Below, in pieces: positions 1 to 7,905 of a DNA stretch of 64,000 nt. Position 1 is the first letter of the stretch; each line of letters opens with the position of its first letter. The notes beneath the pieces were generated by a model. It was not told where the DNA came from and did no database searches. It saw nothing but the letters and a program-made list of their open reading frames with translations. Both the position numbers and the translations under genes were made by a program. The DNA lies in assembly GCA_965218945.1 (NCBI GenBank), contig OZ244718.1, positions 1,674,001 to 1,738,000 of the forward strand, given 5' to 3'. Source of the DNA: DAOUJW01 sp965218945. GTDB lineage: Bacteria; Chloroflexota; Dehalococcoidia; Lucifugimonadales; UBA2985.

Positions 1-3000
1 TCGTTGAGCTCATTGTCTTGCGTGGGCACGGTGAAAGTGGTTGTAAGCGACCCGGGTTCGAAGGTCACTTCGTGATAGGAGTAAGGTATGAACGACGCGA
101 ACTTTCTTACCCTCATTTGTAGCTGGGCGGTAAGGCTGCCCTCGGCCTCCCCGGTCCTGTGCAGGGTGAAGACGAGGTCTCCCCCCTCCACGACTGTGCC
201 GGCGTCATCGATGTACACGTAAGGGAAGTCGGCGAAGTCCTTGACAACCAATGTGCTCGCGCTTGCGGGGTCGCCGGTTATGTAGTCGTCCGAGCCGGCA
301 AGGGCGACATGCACCCAGGCCCTGTCCATGCTGAAACTATGCCCTCCTTGTGAGAAGTTTCCCGTGGTCGTCAGCCTGAGGTTGGTCGTCGAGCTCCCTG
401 CTTCGAACGTAGCCGTGGACGGCCCGGTGGCAAAGGACGCCGTGTCGGGAAGCGGCTCTTCATCGTCCAACACGCCCGTCTGCGTGATGTCCAGGCTGAC
501 GGTGAGGGGATCGGACGGGTCGCCCTCCCGCGTCAGGTTGAATCTCACCGAGCCAAACTGCTTGGTCTGGTTGGCCGCCCGCAAGGTCACTGTCGCCACG
601 TCGTTGTCCAGCACGGTGATGAGGGCCGAGTTCACCGGGGGCAGGTAGGTGCTGGGCAGGTTGAAGTCAGCGGGGTCCCGGACTATCGCGATGATCGTGA
701 AGGGCGGCGCGTCCAGGTCGTCGTCTTCCGTGTCATGGTCCAGTTGTACGCTGGTCTTTCCCGCCGGGATGGTCACGCTGTGGTCCAGCAGCTCGGCGAG
801 ATCAGAATCGGGCCTTCCCACGAGAAGCGACACCAGCACGGAAAGCTCTTCCGTGGTGTCGCCGTAGCGGTTGACGTCGAAGGATGCCGTTTCGCCTTCC
901 GTGATCTCTCCGTTAGCGGCGGTGACGATGACAAAGGGTTCGTCGTCCTTGATAGTCACCGTGGTGCTCCGCGAGCGGCTTGGCAGACGGGCGTTGCGCG
1001 CGTTGCTCAGCACGAGGAAGAAGGTCTCGTCCGGCTCCGGCAGCGAGTCCTGGATCACCGGCACGGAGATATACAGGGGCTCTTCCCCCGGCTCGAATGT
1101 GAGGGTTCCGCTGACGACGGTGTAGTCCTCTCCCTCGGTGGCCGTACCGCTCACGATGGAGTAGTCCACCGTCACCTTCTCATCCCTCCGCGGCGGGCGC
1201 TCGTCGAAGCTCACCACCAGCCTTATATTGCCGTCACCCTCGGCCACGGGCGGGGCAAACGCGAGAAGGGTCGGCGGCGGGTCCGTGTCGATGACCGTAA
1301 AGGAGTCAGCGGCCTTGTCCGGGTCTATGACGTAGTCTTCGCTCGGCAGCAGCTCCAGGGCGACGGCGCCGTCCTCCTCATCGCCGTCGCCCTTTCCAAT
1401 CCGAAAGCCGTCGTCCCTGCTGCTGGTGGTTTCCCATATAGATAAAGTGCGTTCCCCGAACGTGTATTCGGGAAAGTAGTTAATGACCCTGCCGGTCTGC
1501 GTGAGCCGGACGCGGACCGGCAGATCGCTGTTCGTCTGGCCCTCCCGCGTCAATCGGAAACGGGCGTAGTCCCCTTCCTCGTAGGAATCGGAAAGCGCCT
1601 CGATGCCGACCCGGGGCAGGTCGTCGTCCACCACGGTGGCGGCGAGGGTGTGCGGCGCCGCCACCGTCCGGTAGTCGGTGTCCCGGTTAGCCACCCGTAT
1701 CTCGTACACCACGTCGGCCTCGTCCAGGTCGTCGTCTTCCGTCGCAAACTGGACGGTCTCCATCGTCTTCCCCGCCGGGAACGCCAGCCACCTCGACCGC
1801 TGCTGACCTTGTAACCCCGCATAGACCACCACACTCACCTCATGGGTGAAGTCCACGGTGCGGGTCACCGTGAAGACGACGGTCTCCCCCTCGGTCAGCG
1901 TCTCCTCGTTGACGCTCAGCTCGAACACGGGTTTGGTGTCGTTGTCCAGCACGGTGACCGAGGCGGAAGAGGTGTCCCCGGGCCGGTAGATATCGTTGTC
2001 GCCCGGCTCGATTGTCACCGTCAGGTCGTCGTCCGGGATGTCGCGCCAGTCGTCGCTGGTGGGCAGCGACAGGGTGGCCGTAGCTGAGCCCGCGGCGAAC
2101 TCCACCGTCGTGGGCGGTTGGGGATCGGCCCAAATGTGGTTCCCCCGCATGAAGTTGCTCGGGTCCTCGACGGAGACGCGGACGGCGAGGGCTTCGGACG
2201 TGTCGCCGGGCCGGGTCAGGGTGAAGGCGGCCGTCTCGCCCTCGGTGATGCCGGTCTGGTCGGCGGCGATGGTCACTCGGGGGCCGCCGGCGTCCCGCAC
2301 CCTGACGGTGACGCTGCGGTCCCAGAACACCGTGAAATACTGCGCATTTTCCACTTCGAGTTCGAGGGGTTCGCGCAGGTTGTTCTTTTCGATGCGTTCG
2401 ATAGTGAACGTGTAGGTCCAGTCCCTCTCGGCCTTGTCGTTGTCCTCGGGCGCGTCAACGTCTATTTCGAGGTACCAGTCTCCCGGCTCCATCAAGGTGA
2501 CGTCATGGTCTTCGACGGAAGACACCCCGGGCCTGGTGGTGTTGATGTGCCAGGGGATGCGCTCCTCGTAGGCATCGATGTCACTTTCAGAGTCGTTGCG
2601 CCATATGGTGAACGTTACCTTCTCCCCTTCGGCGACCTCCTTCGTGTCCCTGCTTCCTGAGAGATACGATGCGAGACCGCCGTCCGCCAGGGTGACGGCG
2701 GCCGATTCCGGGATTACGTAGAGAATCGATGCGAAGTCGTTGTCCTCCAGGGTGACCCTGGCCGAGTCCGGGTCTCCGGGCCGGTAGCCGTTCTTGTCGA
2801 TCACGGTCACCGTCACGGCGGCGCCGTCGGGCACGTCGCGCCAGTCGTTGTAGATCGCCACCGCCAGGGTGGCCGTCGCCGAGTCCGCCTCGAACGTCAC
2901 TTCCTCCTCGTAGGTCGGGCCGTCGCGGCAAAAAGACCTCCAGTACACGTGGTCGAAGCACCGGATCATCTCCGGGTCATCGACGCGCACCGTGACGGTG

Positions 3001-5498
3001 AGCTCCTCCGAGGCGTCGCCGCCGCGGGTCAGGGTAAAGACGGCGTCCTTGCTCTCGCCATCTTCCAGGTCATCCTCGACGACGGTGTCCTGGCCGGCGG
3101 CGACGGTCACGTCCGGTATCGTGTCGAAGATCTTGACGAATACGGGTCCCGTGGTCTTCCTCTTGTACTCGCCGTCAGAGGCTTCCAGAAGCTCCGCCTG
3201 GAGGAAGTTGTCCGACCCCTCGTCCGTATTGTCCTGGACGGTGTCGACCGCCAGGATCGCTGTACTGGCGCCGGCGAGGAAGGTGACGGTGCGGTCGAGT
3301 TCCGTCGGATTGGAGCCGAAGGTCGCAAGAGGCGAGTTGGGCTCCCGGGTGTTCACGCGCACGGTCAGCTCCGAAGATGCGGCGCCGGTCCGGGTCAGCT
3401 CGAAGCGCGCGGCATCCCCTTCGATGACCTCGTCGTCCAGGGCCGTCATCCTGATTTCAGGCCGGTAGTCCACGGTGCCGGTGGCCGAGATACTGTCCCC
3501 GCCTCCGGACAGCGCGGCGTTGACCGGGTCCCCGAGCTGCAGGTTGAAGGTCTCATCCCGTCCTTCCGCCGTTTCGGGGAGCAGGGGCACAGTGATGACG
3601 CCGCCTGTCTCTCCCGCCGGAATGGTCAGCGTGCCCTTGGTACTGGAGTAGTCCTGCCCCGCCGTGGCCGTGCCGTCTTGAGTGTGGTAGTCGACCGACA
3701 CGTCCCGGCGCGACGGAACGTCGTCGGCGAAGGAGACCTGGAAGTCGATGCTGTCCACGCCTCCCTGCGCCGTGGTGTCCGCGATCTCCAGCACGGGCGC
3801 CGGGTCCAGGTCGCGCACGGTGACGGTTATGCTGGCGTTGTCCTGGTCTATCGTGTAATGGGGACTCTCCAGCAGGGTGAAGGTCACCGTGGTGTCCGGC
3901 TCGTCGCCGTCGTTGGTGAGCGTCGGAATACCGAGTTGGTTGAGTCCTTCGATCGCTGCGACCTTGGTGTGAATGGAAGCGGTGATTCCCAGCCGGCCCT
4001 CCGGAACGCTCGAGCCGTCCTGGGAGATAAGGACCTTGACGTTCAGGGGGTCGTAAGGCGCCGAGCTGTATTCTACTTCCGGCTGTACGGTATTGACGCG
4101 GATCTGGTCGCCCTCATCCACAGCAGATGTTATGGCGACGATGCCGATTTCGCGCAGGCCGCCCAGGCCGTCGTGGTCCACCCTATCGTCGACGATGTTG
4201 ACTACGGCGCGATGGGGGTCCCCTCTCCGGAAGAGGCTGACGTCGATCGGGGAGACATGGGCCTCCAGCCAGTCGCCGCTTTCCGCCACGCCGTCGTCTT
4301 CGACGTCCACGGTCAGGGTGGCAGTGTCGGACCCGGCGGTGAAGGTGACGTTGTGAAACTCCGCGCTGGGGTTCTCGTCGTCGCCAGGGGTCCAGTCGGG
4401 GTGGTGGGGCTCCTCAGTGTGCACCCAGGCCGTCAACGTCTCAGAGGTGTCGCCGCCGCGGGTGAGGGTGAAGGTGGCTTGCTCGCCCTCTGCTACGGTG
4501 GGCACACCGCCCTCGCCGCCGGCGCCGGCCGCAATGGTAACGGCTGGCAATGCATCGTCCGGGGCGGATGGATCGGAGCTCTGGTGGACCGGTCTCTGCC
4601 GGACCGTCACCACTACGGGAGGTCCCATGTCGACACCGCTTGAAGCGCTCGCGAATCTCACGTTCATCAAGAAGTCCTCATCAAGGAAGTCGTCCGGCCG
4701 AAAACTCCACTCAAACCCCCTTTCCCCTGCAGGTATGGGATATACCACCGAATAAGGGAGCAATGCATCCGCCAATTTCTTTTCCTGGTTAGAACGAATA
4801 CCGATAAGTTTCCGGTAATTCCATTGCATCGATACGCTGATGGTCCTCTCGGCAGAGCCGAGTCGGCTGATGTCAAAGAAAACCGTCTGCCCTTCGAACA
4901 CCTCGTCCTGCCGGGCGTTGATGAAGACCATGGGTCTCTCGTTGTCGAGGATGGTCCCGGTTGCGGCAACGGAGCTCGCGCCGCCCGGCAGGGCCGCGTT
5001 GGAGGGGTTGCTCAGGGTGAGGGTGAAGGTCTCGTCGATCTCCGGCACACGGTCGTCGTGAACGGCCACGAAGATGAAGCTGAAGGTGTCGCCGCGCGGG
5101 ATGGTCAGCGTGCCGCTTGTCCCGGCGTAGTCGTTCCCCGCCAGGGCGTCGCCGTCTGAGGTGGCGTAGTCAACGGTCACGACCTGGGCGGCGGGCGCTC
5201 CGTCGGCGAGGCTGACCTTGAACTTGAGGCGGCCCGCGTCCTCGGAGGCGCTGACATCCTCGATTTGCAGCGTGGGTACCGCCTGGGCGTGGGCGGACCA
5301 AGGCATTGCCGACAGAACGGCGAAAAGGGCCAAGAGTGCGGCAAGCAGGAACGTAGGAAAGGCGCGCCGTCCGATGCGAGTCACGACGCGGCTCTTGACT
5401 TGCGCGAGGCGGGGGCCCCGGCAGTGACAGAGCATATTGTTACAACAAGGAGGCTCCTCCTCCCCGGTCAGCGCGTCTCTGGAACTATCGAAATCCAT
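1..5498 (-). CDS. Giant secreted Calx-beta repeat protein, 3' end beyond window
   Basis: The frame is open from the ATG at 5498 to the window edge, about 1832 codons with no stop, so this is the N-terminal part of a larger protein. A GAGGAG ribosome site lies about 8 nt before the ATG. A hydrophobic stretch near residues 50-70 followed by A-H-A-Q fits a signal peptide after an unusually long N-region. An internal GTG begins VTRIGRRAF, which matches the MTRTGRRG starts of the other surface genes here, so translation may begin there and give a standard signal peptide. The rest is repeated Calx-beta units with the patterns VDYATSDGDALAGNDY, SGTLTIPRGD and DETFTLTLSNP. In known families Calx-beta units are calcium-binding beta sandwiches in surface proteins. 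Its role is probably adhesion or matrix; substrate and anchoring are unknown. Confidence 0.85.
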   Translation of the reverse strand, partial: MDFDSSRDALTGEEEPPCCNNMLCHCRGPRLAQVKSRVVTRIGRRAFPTFLLAALLALFAVLSAMPWSAHAQAVPTLQIEDVSASEDAGRLKFKVSLADGAPAAQVVTVDYATSDGDALAGNDYAGTSGTLTIPRGDTFSFIFVAVHDDRVPEIDETFTLTLSNPSNAALPGGASSVAATGTILDNERPMVFINARQDEVFEGQTVFFDISRLGSAERTISVSMQWNYRKLIGIRSNQEKKLADALLPYSVVYPIPAGERGFEWSFRPDDFLDEDFLMNVRFASASSGVDMGPPVVVTVRQRPVHQSSDPSAPDDALPAVTIAAGAGGEGGVPTVAEGEQATFTLTRGGDTSETLTAWVHTEEPHHPDWTPGDDENPSAEFHNVTFTAGSDTATLTVDVEDDGVAESGDWLEAHVSPIDVSLFRRGDPHRAVVNIVDDRVDHDGLGGLREIGIVAITSAVDEGDQIRVNTVQPEVEYSSAPYDPLNVKVLISQDGSSVPEGRLGITASIHTKVAAIEGLNQLGIPTLTNDGDEPDTTVTFTLLESPHYTIDQDNASITVTVRDLDPAPVLEIADTTAQGGVDSIDFQVSFADDVPSRRDVSVDYHTQDGTATAGQDYSSTKGTLTIPAGETGGVITVPLLPETAEGRDETFNLQLGDPVNAALSGGGDSISATGTVDYRPEIRMTALDDEVIEGDAARFELTRTGAASSELTVRVNTREPNSPLATFGSNPTELDRTVTFLAGASTAILAVDTVQDNTDEGSDNFLQAELLEASDGEYKRKTTGPVFVKIFDTIPDVTVAAGQDTVVEDDLEDGESKDAVFTLTRGGDASEELTVTVRVDDPEMIRCFDHVYWRSFCRDGPTYEEEVTFEADSATATLAVAIYNDWRDVPDGAAVTVTVIDKNGYRPGDPDSARVTLEDNDFASILYVIPESAAVTLADGGLASYLSGSRDTKEVAEGEKVTFTIWRNDSESDIDAYEERIPWHINTTRPGVSSVEDHDVTLMEPGDWYLEIDVDAPEDNDKAERDWTYTFTIERIEKNNLREPLELEVENAQYFTVFWDRSVTVRVRDAGGPRVTIAADQTGITEGETAAFTLTRPGDTSEALAVRVSVEDPSNFMRGNHIWADPQPPTTVEFAAGSATATLSLPTSDDWRDIPDDDLTVTIEPGDNDIYRPGDTSSASVTVLDNDTKPVFELSVNEETLTEGETVVFTVTRTVDFTHEVSVVVYAGLQGQQRSRWLAFPAGKTMETVQFATEDDDLDEADVVYEIRVANRDTDYRTVAAPHTLAATVVDDDLPRVGIEALSDSYEEGDYARFRLTREGQTNSDLPVRVRLTQTGRVINYFPEYTFGERTLSIWETTSSRDDGFRIGKGDGDEEDGAVALELLPSEDYVIDPDKAADSFTVIDTDPPPTLLAFAPPVAEGDGNIRLVVSFDERPPRRDEKVTVDYSIVSGTATEGEDYTVVSGTLTFEPGEEPLYISVPVIQDSLPEPDETFFLVLSNARNARLPSRSRSTTVTIKDDEPFVIVTAANGEITEGETASFDVNRYGDTTEELSVLVSLLVGRPDSDLAELLDHSVTIPAGKTSVQLDHDTEDDDLDAPPFTIIAIVRDPADFNLPSTYLPPVNSALITVLDNDVATVTLRAANQTKQFGSVRFNLTREGDPSDPLTVSLDITQTGVLDDEEPLPDTASFATGPSTATFEAGSSTTNLRLTTTGNFSQGGHSFSMDRAWVHVALAGSDDYITGDPASASTLVVKDFADFPYVYIDDAGTVVEGGDLVFTLHRTGEAEGSLTAQLQMRVRKFASFIPYSYHEVTFEPGSLTTTFTVPTQDNELN

Positions 5499-5898
5499 GC
5501 TGAAAACTCCTCATCTGCGGTCAGGACTAAATCGAAGACGCCTCAGTTCGCAGAGTGCTGACGGCGCTGGCATACGTACCTCCGGGCTCCTGACCATTGA
5601 TCCGGGGACGCCGGTAGAAGCAACGGCAGACTGGGACTCCAACAACATGTGGCACAGTATCCTGCGGCGGGCCAGGTAATAGGAACCCGAATAGGCGTAG
5701 GATAGGGGCGAGTAGGGGTAGGATTTGGTTGGGAGGAGTTGTGGGCTAGGTGGGCCCGGCCGCCCCGCGTCCTTGGCTTTGCTCAGGACGGCAGGAGGGG
5801 AATCGAGGATGAATTGGGTTGATCCGCTGGGACTGGCGCGGCTGGGGCGTTCGGAGGGTTTCCGGTCCGCTGGCAACACCAGCTTCGGCGGCGGGCTA
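5499..5898. other. Intergenic stretch without a convincing gene
   Basis: A 122-codon frame on the minus strand (5511-5879) is open here. It has a composition typical of non-coding GC-rich DNA and no recognisable domain. The region should hold the promoter of the Calx-beta gene, but no clear -35/-10 pair was seen. The conserved upstream module found before other surface genes is absent. Confidence 0.5.
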
Positions 5899-7212
5899 TT
5901 ATTCTTGGTCTATGAGGCACACCCTTACGCTATCAGGCAAGAACGAGACGTTGTTATCCTGCTCTACGGGGAGTCGGGGTCTCCTGCGTCGCAGCTGGGA
6001 GATGAAGTCTCCCACATTGACGGACGAGCGGTCAGTCAGGTCCTGGGAGACAATCGCTCGAAGCTCACCGGTGGTGAACCGCCGACCTGGGTGCCGTGCG
6101 TATATGCACAGAAGGGAGAACGGGCCGCTTCGGATACCGGTTGAGGTGTCGTGTATGCGGAAGTCCAGGCTGGTCCACGTCTCGCCGGTTCTTAGGAACG
6201 CGCTTCCTGCCACCCTGTCTACAAGCAGCCCAAAGTCTTGAAGCAGGTGATCCTTGTCTGCGACGAGGCCCTCGTACTGTCTCCTCGTAATGCGAATCTC
6301 ATGGCCGCTAATCACAGCGACATAGTCGACATCTTCGGAACCGGGTGGGTGGGCGGACTCTAGCTGTAGGGCCACCCGTGCGACCCACGCAGGGGCATCC
6401 AGGTACCGGCTGGGCGGTGAGCGTGGCGCGTCGTATTGTGGCGCCCGCGTCCACCTCAGGATCGCACCTAACATGCTCCCGCCGACCACGACGATCAGGA
6501 AGCCCGACCCCGTTAGCACGAATCCCACCAGGGCGGAGCGCCGGTGCTGTTGGTACTCCTCAGGCGGATATCCCAAGTCGGCCCAATCGTAGTCCCACGT
6601 CCAGATGAGGTTGCCCGACGGCGGCGCCTTCTCTATGACGTACAGCATGAACATAGCACCGATTGTAAGAATGAGGGCCACCAGTATCCACGCAAGAGCG
6701 GCGATGAAAAAGTACCGGGCCAAGCTCGGATCGAGCTTCATCTCAGGGTCTCTGAGGGCGTGAATGACGCACAGCGAACCAGCCATCAGTCCCGGTATCG
6801 CTATAAGACTCGGTTTATCTCCGCTGTGGGCCAGAACGATCATCGGTGCGTATGTAAGAAGCACAGGGGCACACATGAAAACCGCGCCCCTCCTAAACGG
6901 GCCCCAGCCTTCCCCAGTGAACCACGCCTGACGTCGCCAGAGCCACCGGTAGAACCCGTATCCCGCAACCGCCATGCCGGAGTTCAGCAGTGTGGACAGC
7001 ACCAGTGGCAGCGGGTGGGCGGACACTGGTTCCAGGGTGAAGAAGCCGTACAGGTCCATCCCCGTGTTCAGACAGTAGAACAGGTAGAGGTTCGGCATCA
7101 CCAGCAGGGAAACGAAGAGCAGCACACCTAGTCCTGCGGTGCCCTGCGTATCGGCCGAGGACCCTCGGCGGGCTTCAACCCGATCTGCATCAATGGAGTT
7201 GGGCTCTTGCAC
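5899..7212 (-). CDS. Six-helix membrane protein with C-terminal winged-helix-like domain
   Basis: A 437-aa protein starting at GTG 7212, with a weak GAG-rich ribosome site. Six hydrophobic segments are visible at about residues 28-50, 67-90, 108-128, 133-152, 167-192 and 227-252. The soluble C-terminus (about 295-437) ends with a segment resembling the OmpR/ToxR-type winged helix: SLLCIYARHPGRRFTT, then an acidic helix, then SQLRRRRPRLP, then a beta-hairpin-like end. This suggests a membrane-bound transcription regulator or sensor with DNA binding on the cytoplasmic side, but the helix-turn-helix match is only by eye. It lies 36 nt after a 43-aa leader ORF that belongs to the family found before the surface genes, so it may share their control. 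No family name is assigned. Confidence 0.6.
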   Translation of the reverse strand: MQEPNSIDADRVEARRGSSADTQGTAGLGVLLFVSLLVMPNLYLFYCLNTGMDLYGFFTLEPVSAHPLPLVLSTLLNSGMAVAGYGFYRWLWRRQAWFTGEGWGPFRRGAVFMCAPVLLTYAPMIVLAHSGDKPSLIAIPGLMAGSLCVIHALRDPEMKLDPSLARYFFIAALAWILVALILTIGAMFMLYVIEKAPPSGNLIWTWDYDWADLGYPPEEYQQHRRSALVGFVLTGSGFLIVVVGGSMLGAILRWTRAPQYDAPRSPPSRYLDAPAWVARVALQLESAHPPGSEDVDYVAVISGHEIRITRRQYEGLVADKDHLLQDFGLLVDRVAGSAFLRTGETWTSLDFRIHDTSTGIRSGPFSLLCIYARHPGRRFTTGELRAIVSQDLTDRSSVNVGDFISQLRRRRPRLPVEQDNNVSFLPDSVRVCLIDQE

Positions 7213-7248
7213 GGTTTCTCTTTGTCCTCACGGACACGTGTGTTGAGA

Positions 7249-7380
7249 TCAGGGGGGCGTCTGTGCTAGGCCGCGACTGTAGGCGGACCGGGTCGCGGAG
7301 CTCACGGCAACACGGGCCGCCGCGACGGCTGTCTCTGCTCCGTCGAGGACTGGTCTTCCTCGTCTACCGGTACTGGTCAT
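7249..7380 (-). CDS. 43-aa leader ORF of the RGLAQT family (copy A)
   Basis: The ATG at 7380 opens a 43-codon frame beginning MTSTGRRGRPVLDG and ending SRGLAQTPP. A GGCGATAGGAGCG ribosome site lies just upstream. The start resembles the signal-peptide start of the 17715 gene (MMTRTGRRGIPVLI) but diverges after P-V-L into LDG. Related ORFs sit at 26529-26687, 38167-38568 and 60758-61375, each directly before a larger gene. Here it precedes the membrane/winged-helix gene by 36 nt. The function is unknown; a regulatory leader or a small acidic-to-basic peptide are both possible. Conservation between copies argues that it is translated, but this has not been shown. Confidence 0.5.
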   Translation of the reverse strand: MTSTGRRGRPVLDGAETAVAAARVAVSSATRSAYSRGLAQTPP

Positions 7381-7660
7381 CGCTCCTATCGCCTAACGTC
7401 GTATGATTGCCTGGACTTTTCGTTGCCCATGACAAGGCTTGCCGCACGAAAAGCAGCCCTCGTCAACATAAATCGTACTGAGCCTTCAGGCCGGATATAA
7501 GGAGCAGGTGTCTAAATTGCACTAGACATTTGTCTATAGGGCCCGCGTAGCCAAATGCCTATCAGGTGCCTATACCCATGTAGCGACAAGTCTCAGCCCA
7601 GCGTATTCAGGAAGCGGCGTGGACGCTCAACGGGACTCCCATCGGCTGACGGTCGGGGAA
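7381..7660 (-). promoter_or_regulatory. Conserved upstream module A with operator-like palindrome
   Basis: Read on the minus strand, about 280 bp match the regions before the 17715 gene and before the 38167 leader ORF. It includes a TAGACAAATGTCTA palindrome (7523-7536), a second TAGACA half-site, a CTCCTTATATCCGG block and a GAGGGCTGCTTTTCGTGCGG block. The similarity continues upstream to a GC-rich hairpin. It is likely a shared promoter and operator region. No confident -10/-35 pair was placed. Confidence 0.6.
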
Positions 7661-7715
7661 TAGCGGGGGCGCAGCGGTGAGCGTCGAAATGGCTGCGGCG
7701 GTCCGAGACAAGCCA

Positions 7716-7744
7716 GAGGCCCCCGCGATAACGGCGGGGGCCTC
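7716..7744 (-). terminator. GC-rich hairpin, probable terminator
   Basis: An 11-bp stem, GAGGCCCCCGC with GCGGGGGCCTC, has a 7-nt loop. It lies between the lipoprotein gene (ends 7906, minus strand) and module A, and its counterpart before the 17715 gene is at 17328-17354. The T-tract is poor, so Rho-independent function is uncertain. Confidence 0.45.
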
Positions 7745-7850
7745 GTCGTTGCCAGGTACGTTGCCTGTCAGGCTGCCCCGTCGGTTCTCGGCGGACCGCC
7801 AGAGGGGCAAGGCCGGCGTCAGATTACAGCGCCAACCTGACCCGCAAGGT

Positions 7851-7880
7851 GAAGGTTCTTGATTTTATCAAGTCTGGTGG
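7851..7880. repeat. 30-bp direct repeat, left copy
   Basis: GAAGGTTCTTGATTTTATC followed by AAGTCTGGTGG. It matches 10515-10544 at 27 of 30 positions in the same orientation. The pair brackets the lipoprotein gene almost exactly, which could reflect insertion or duplication of that 2.6-kb segment. Confidence 0.6.
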
Positions 7881-7905
7881 GTTTGAGGCCACTCAGAATG
7901 GGGAA

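Noticed and set aside
2949..4643. Long plus-strand open frame (564 codons) opposite the Calx-beta gene
   Set aside because: It is the shadow of the minus-strand repeat protein. Its composition is typical of antisense GC-rich frames, with no domain and no ribosome site.
5511..5879. 122-codon minus-strand frame upstream of the Calx-beta gene
   Set aside because: No domain, low-complexity Ser/Pro/Arg composition and no convincing ribosome site.
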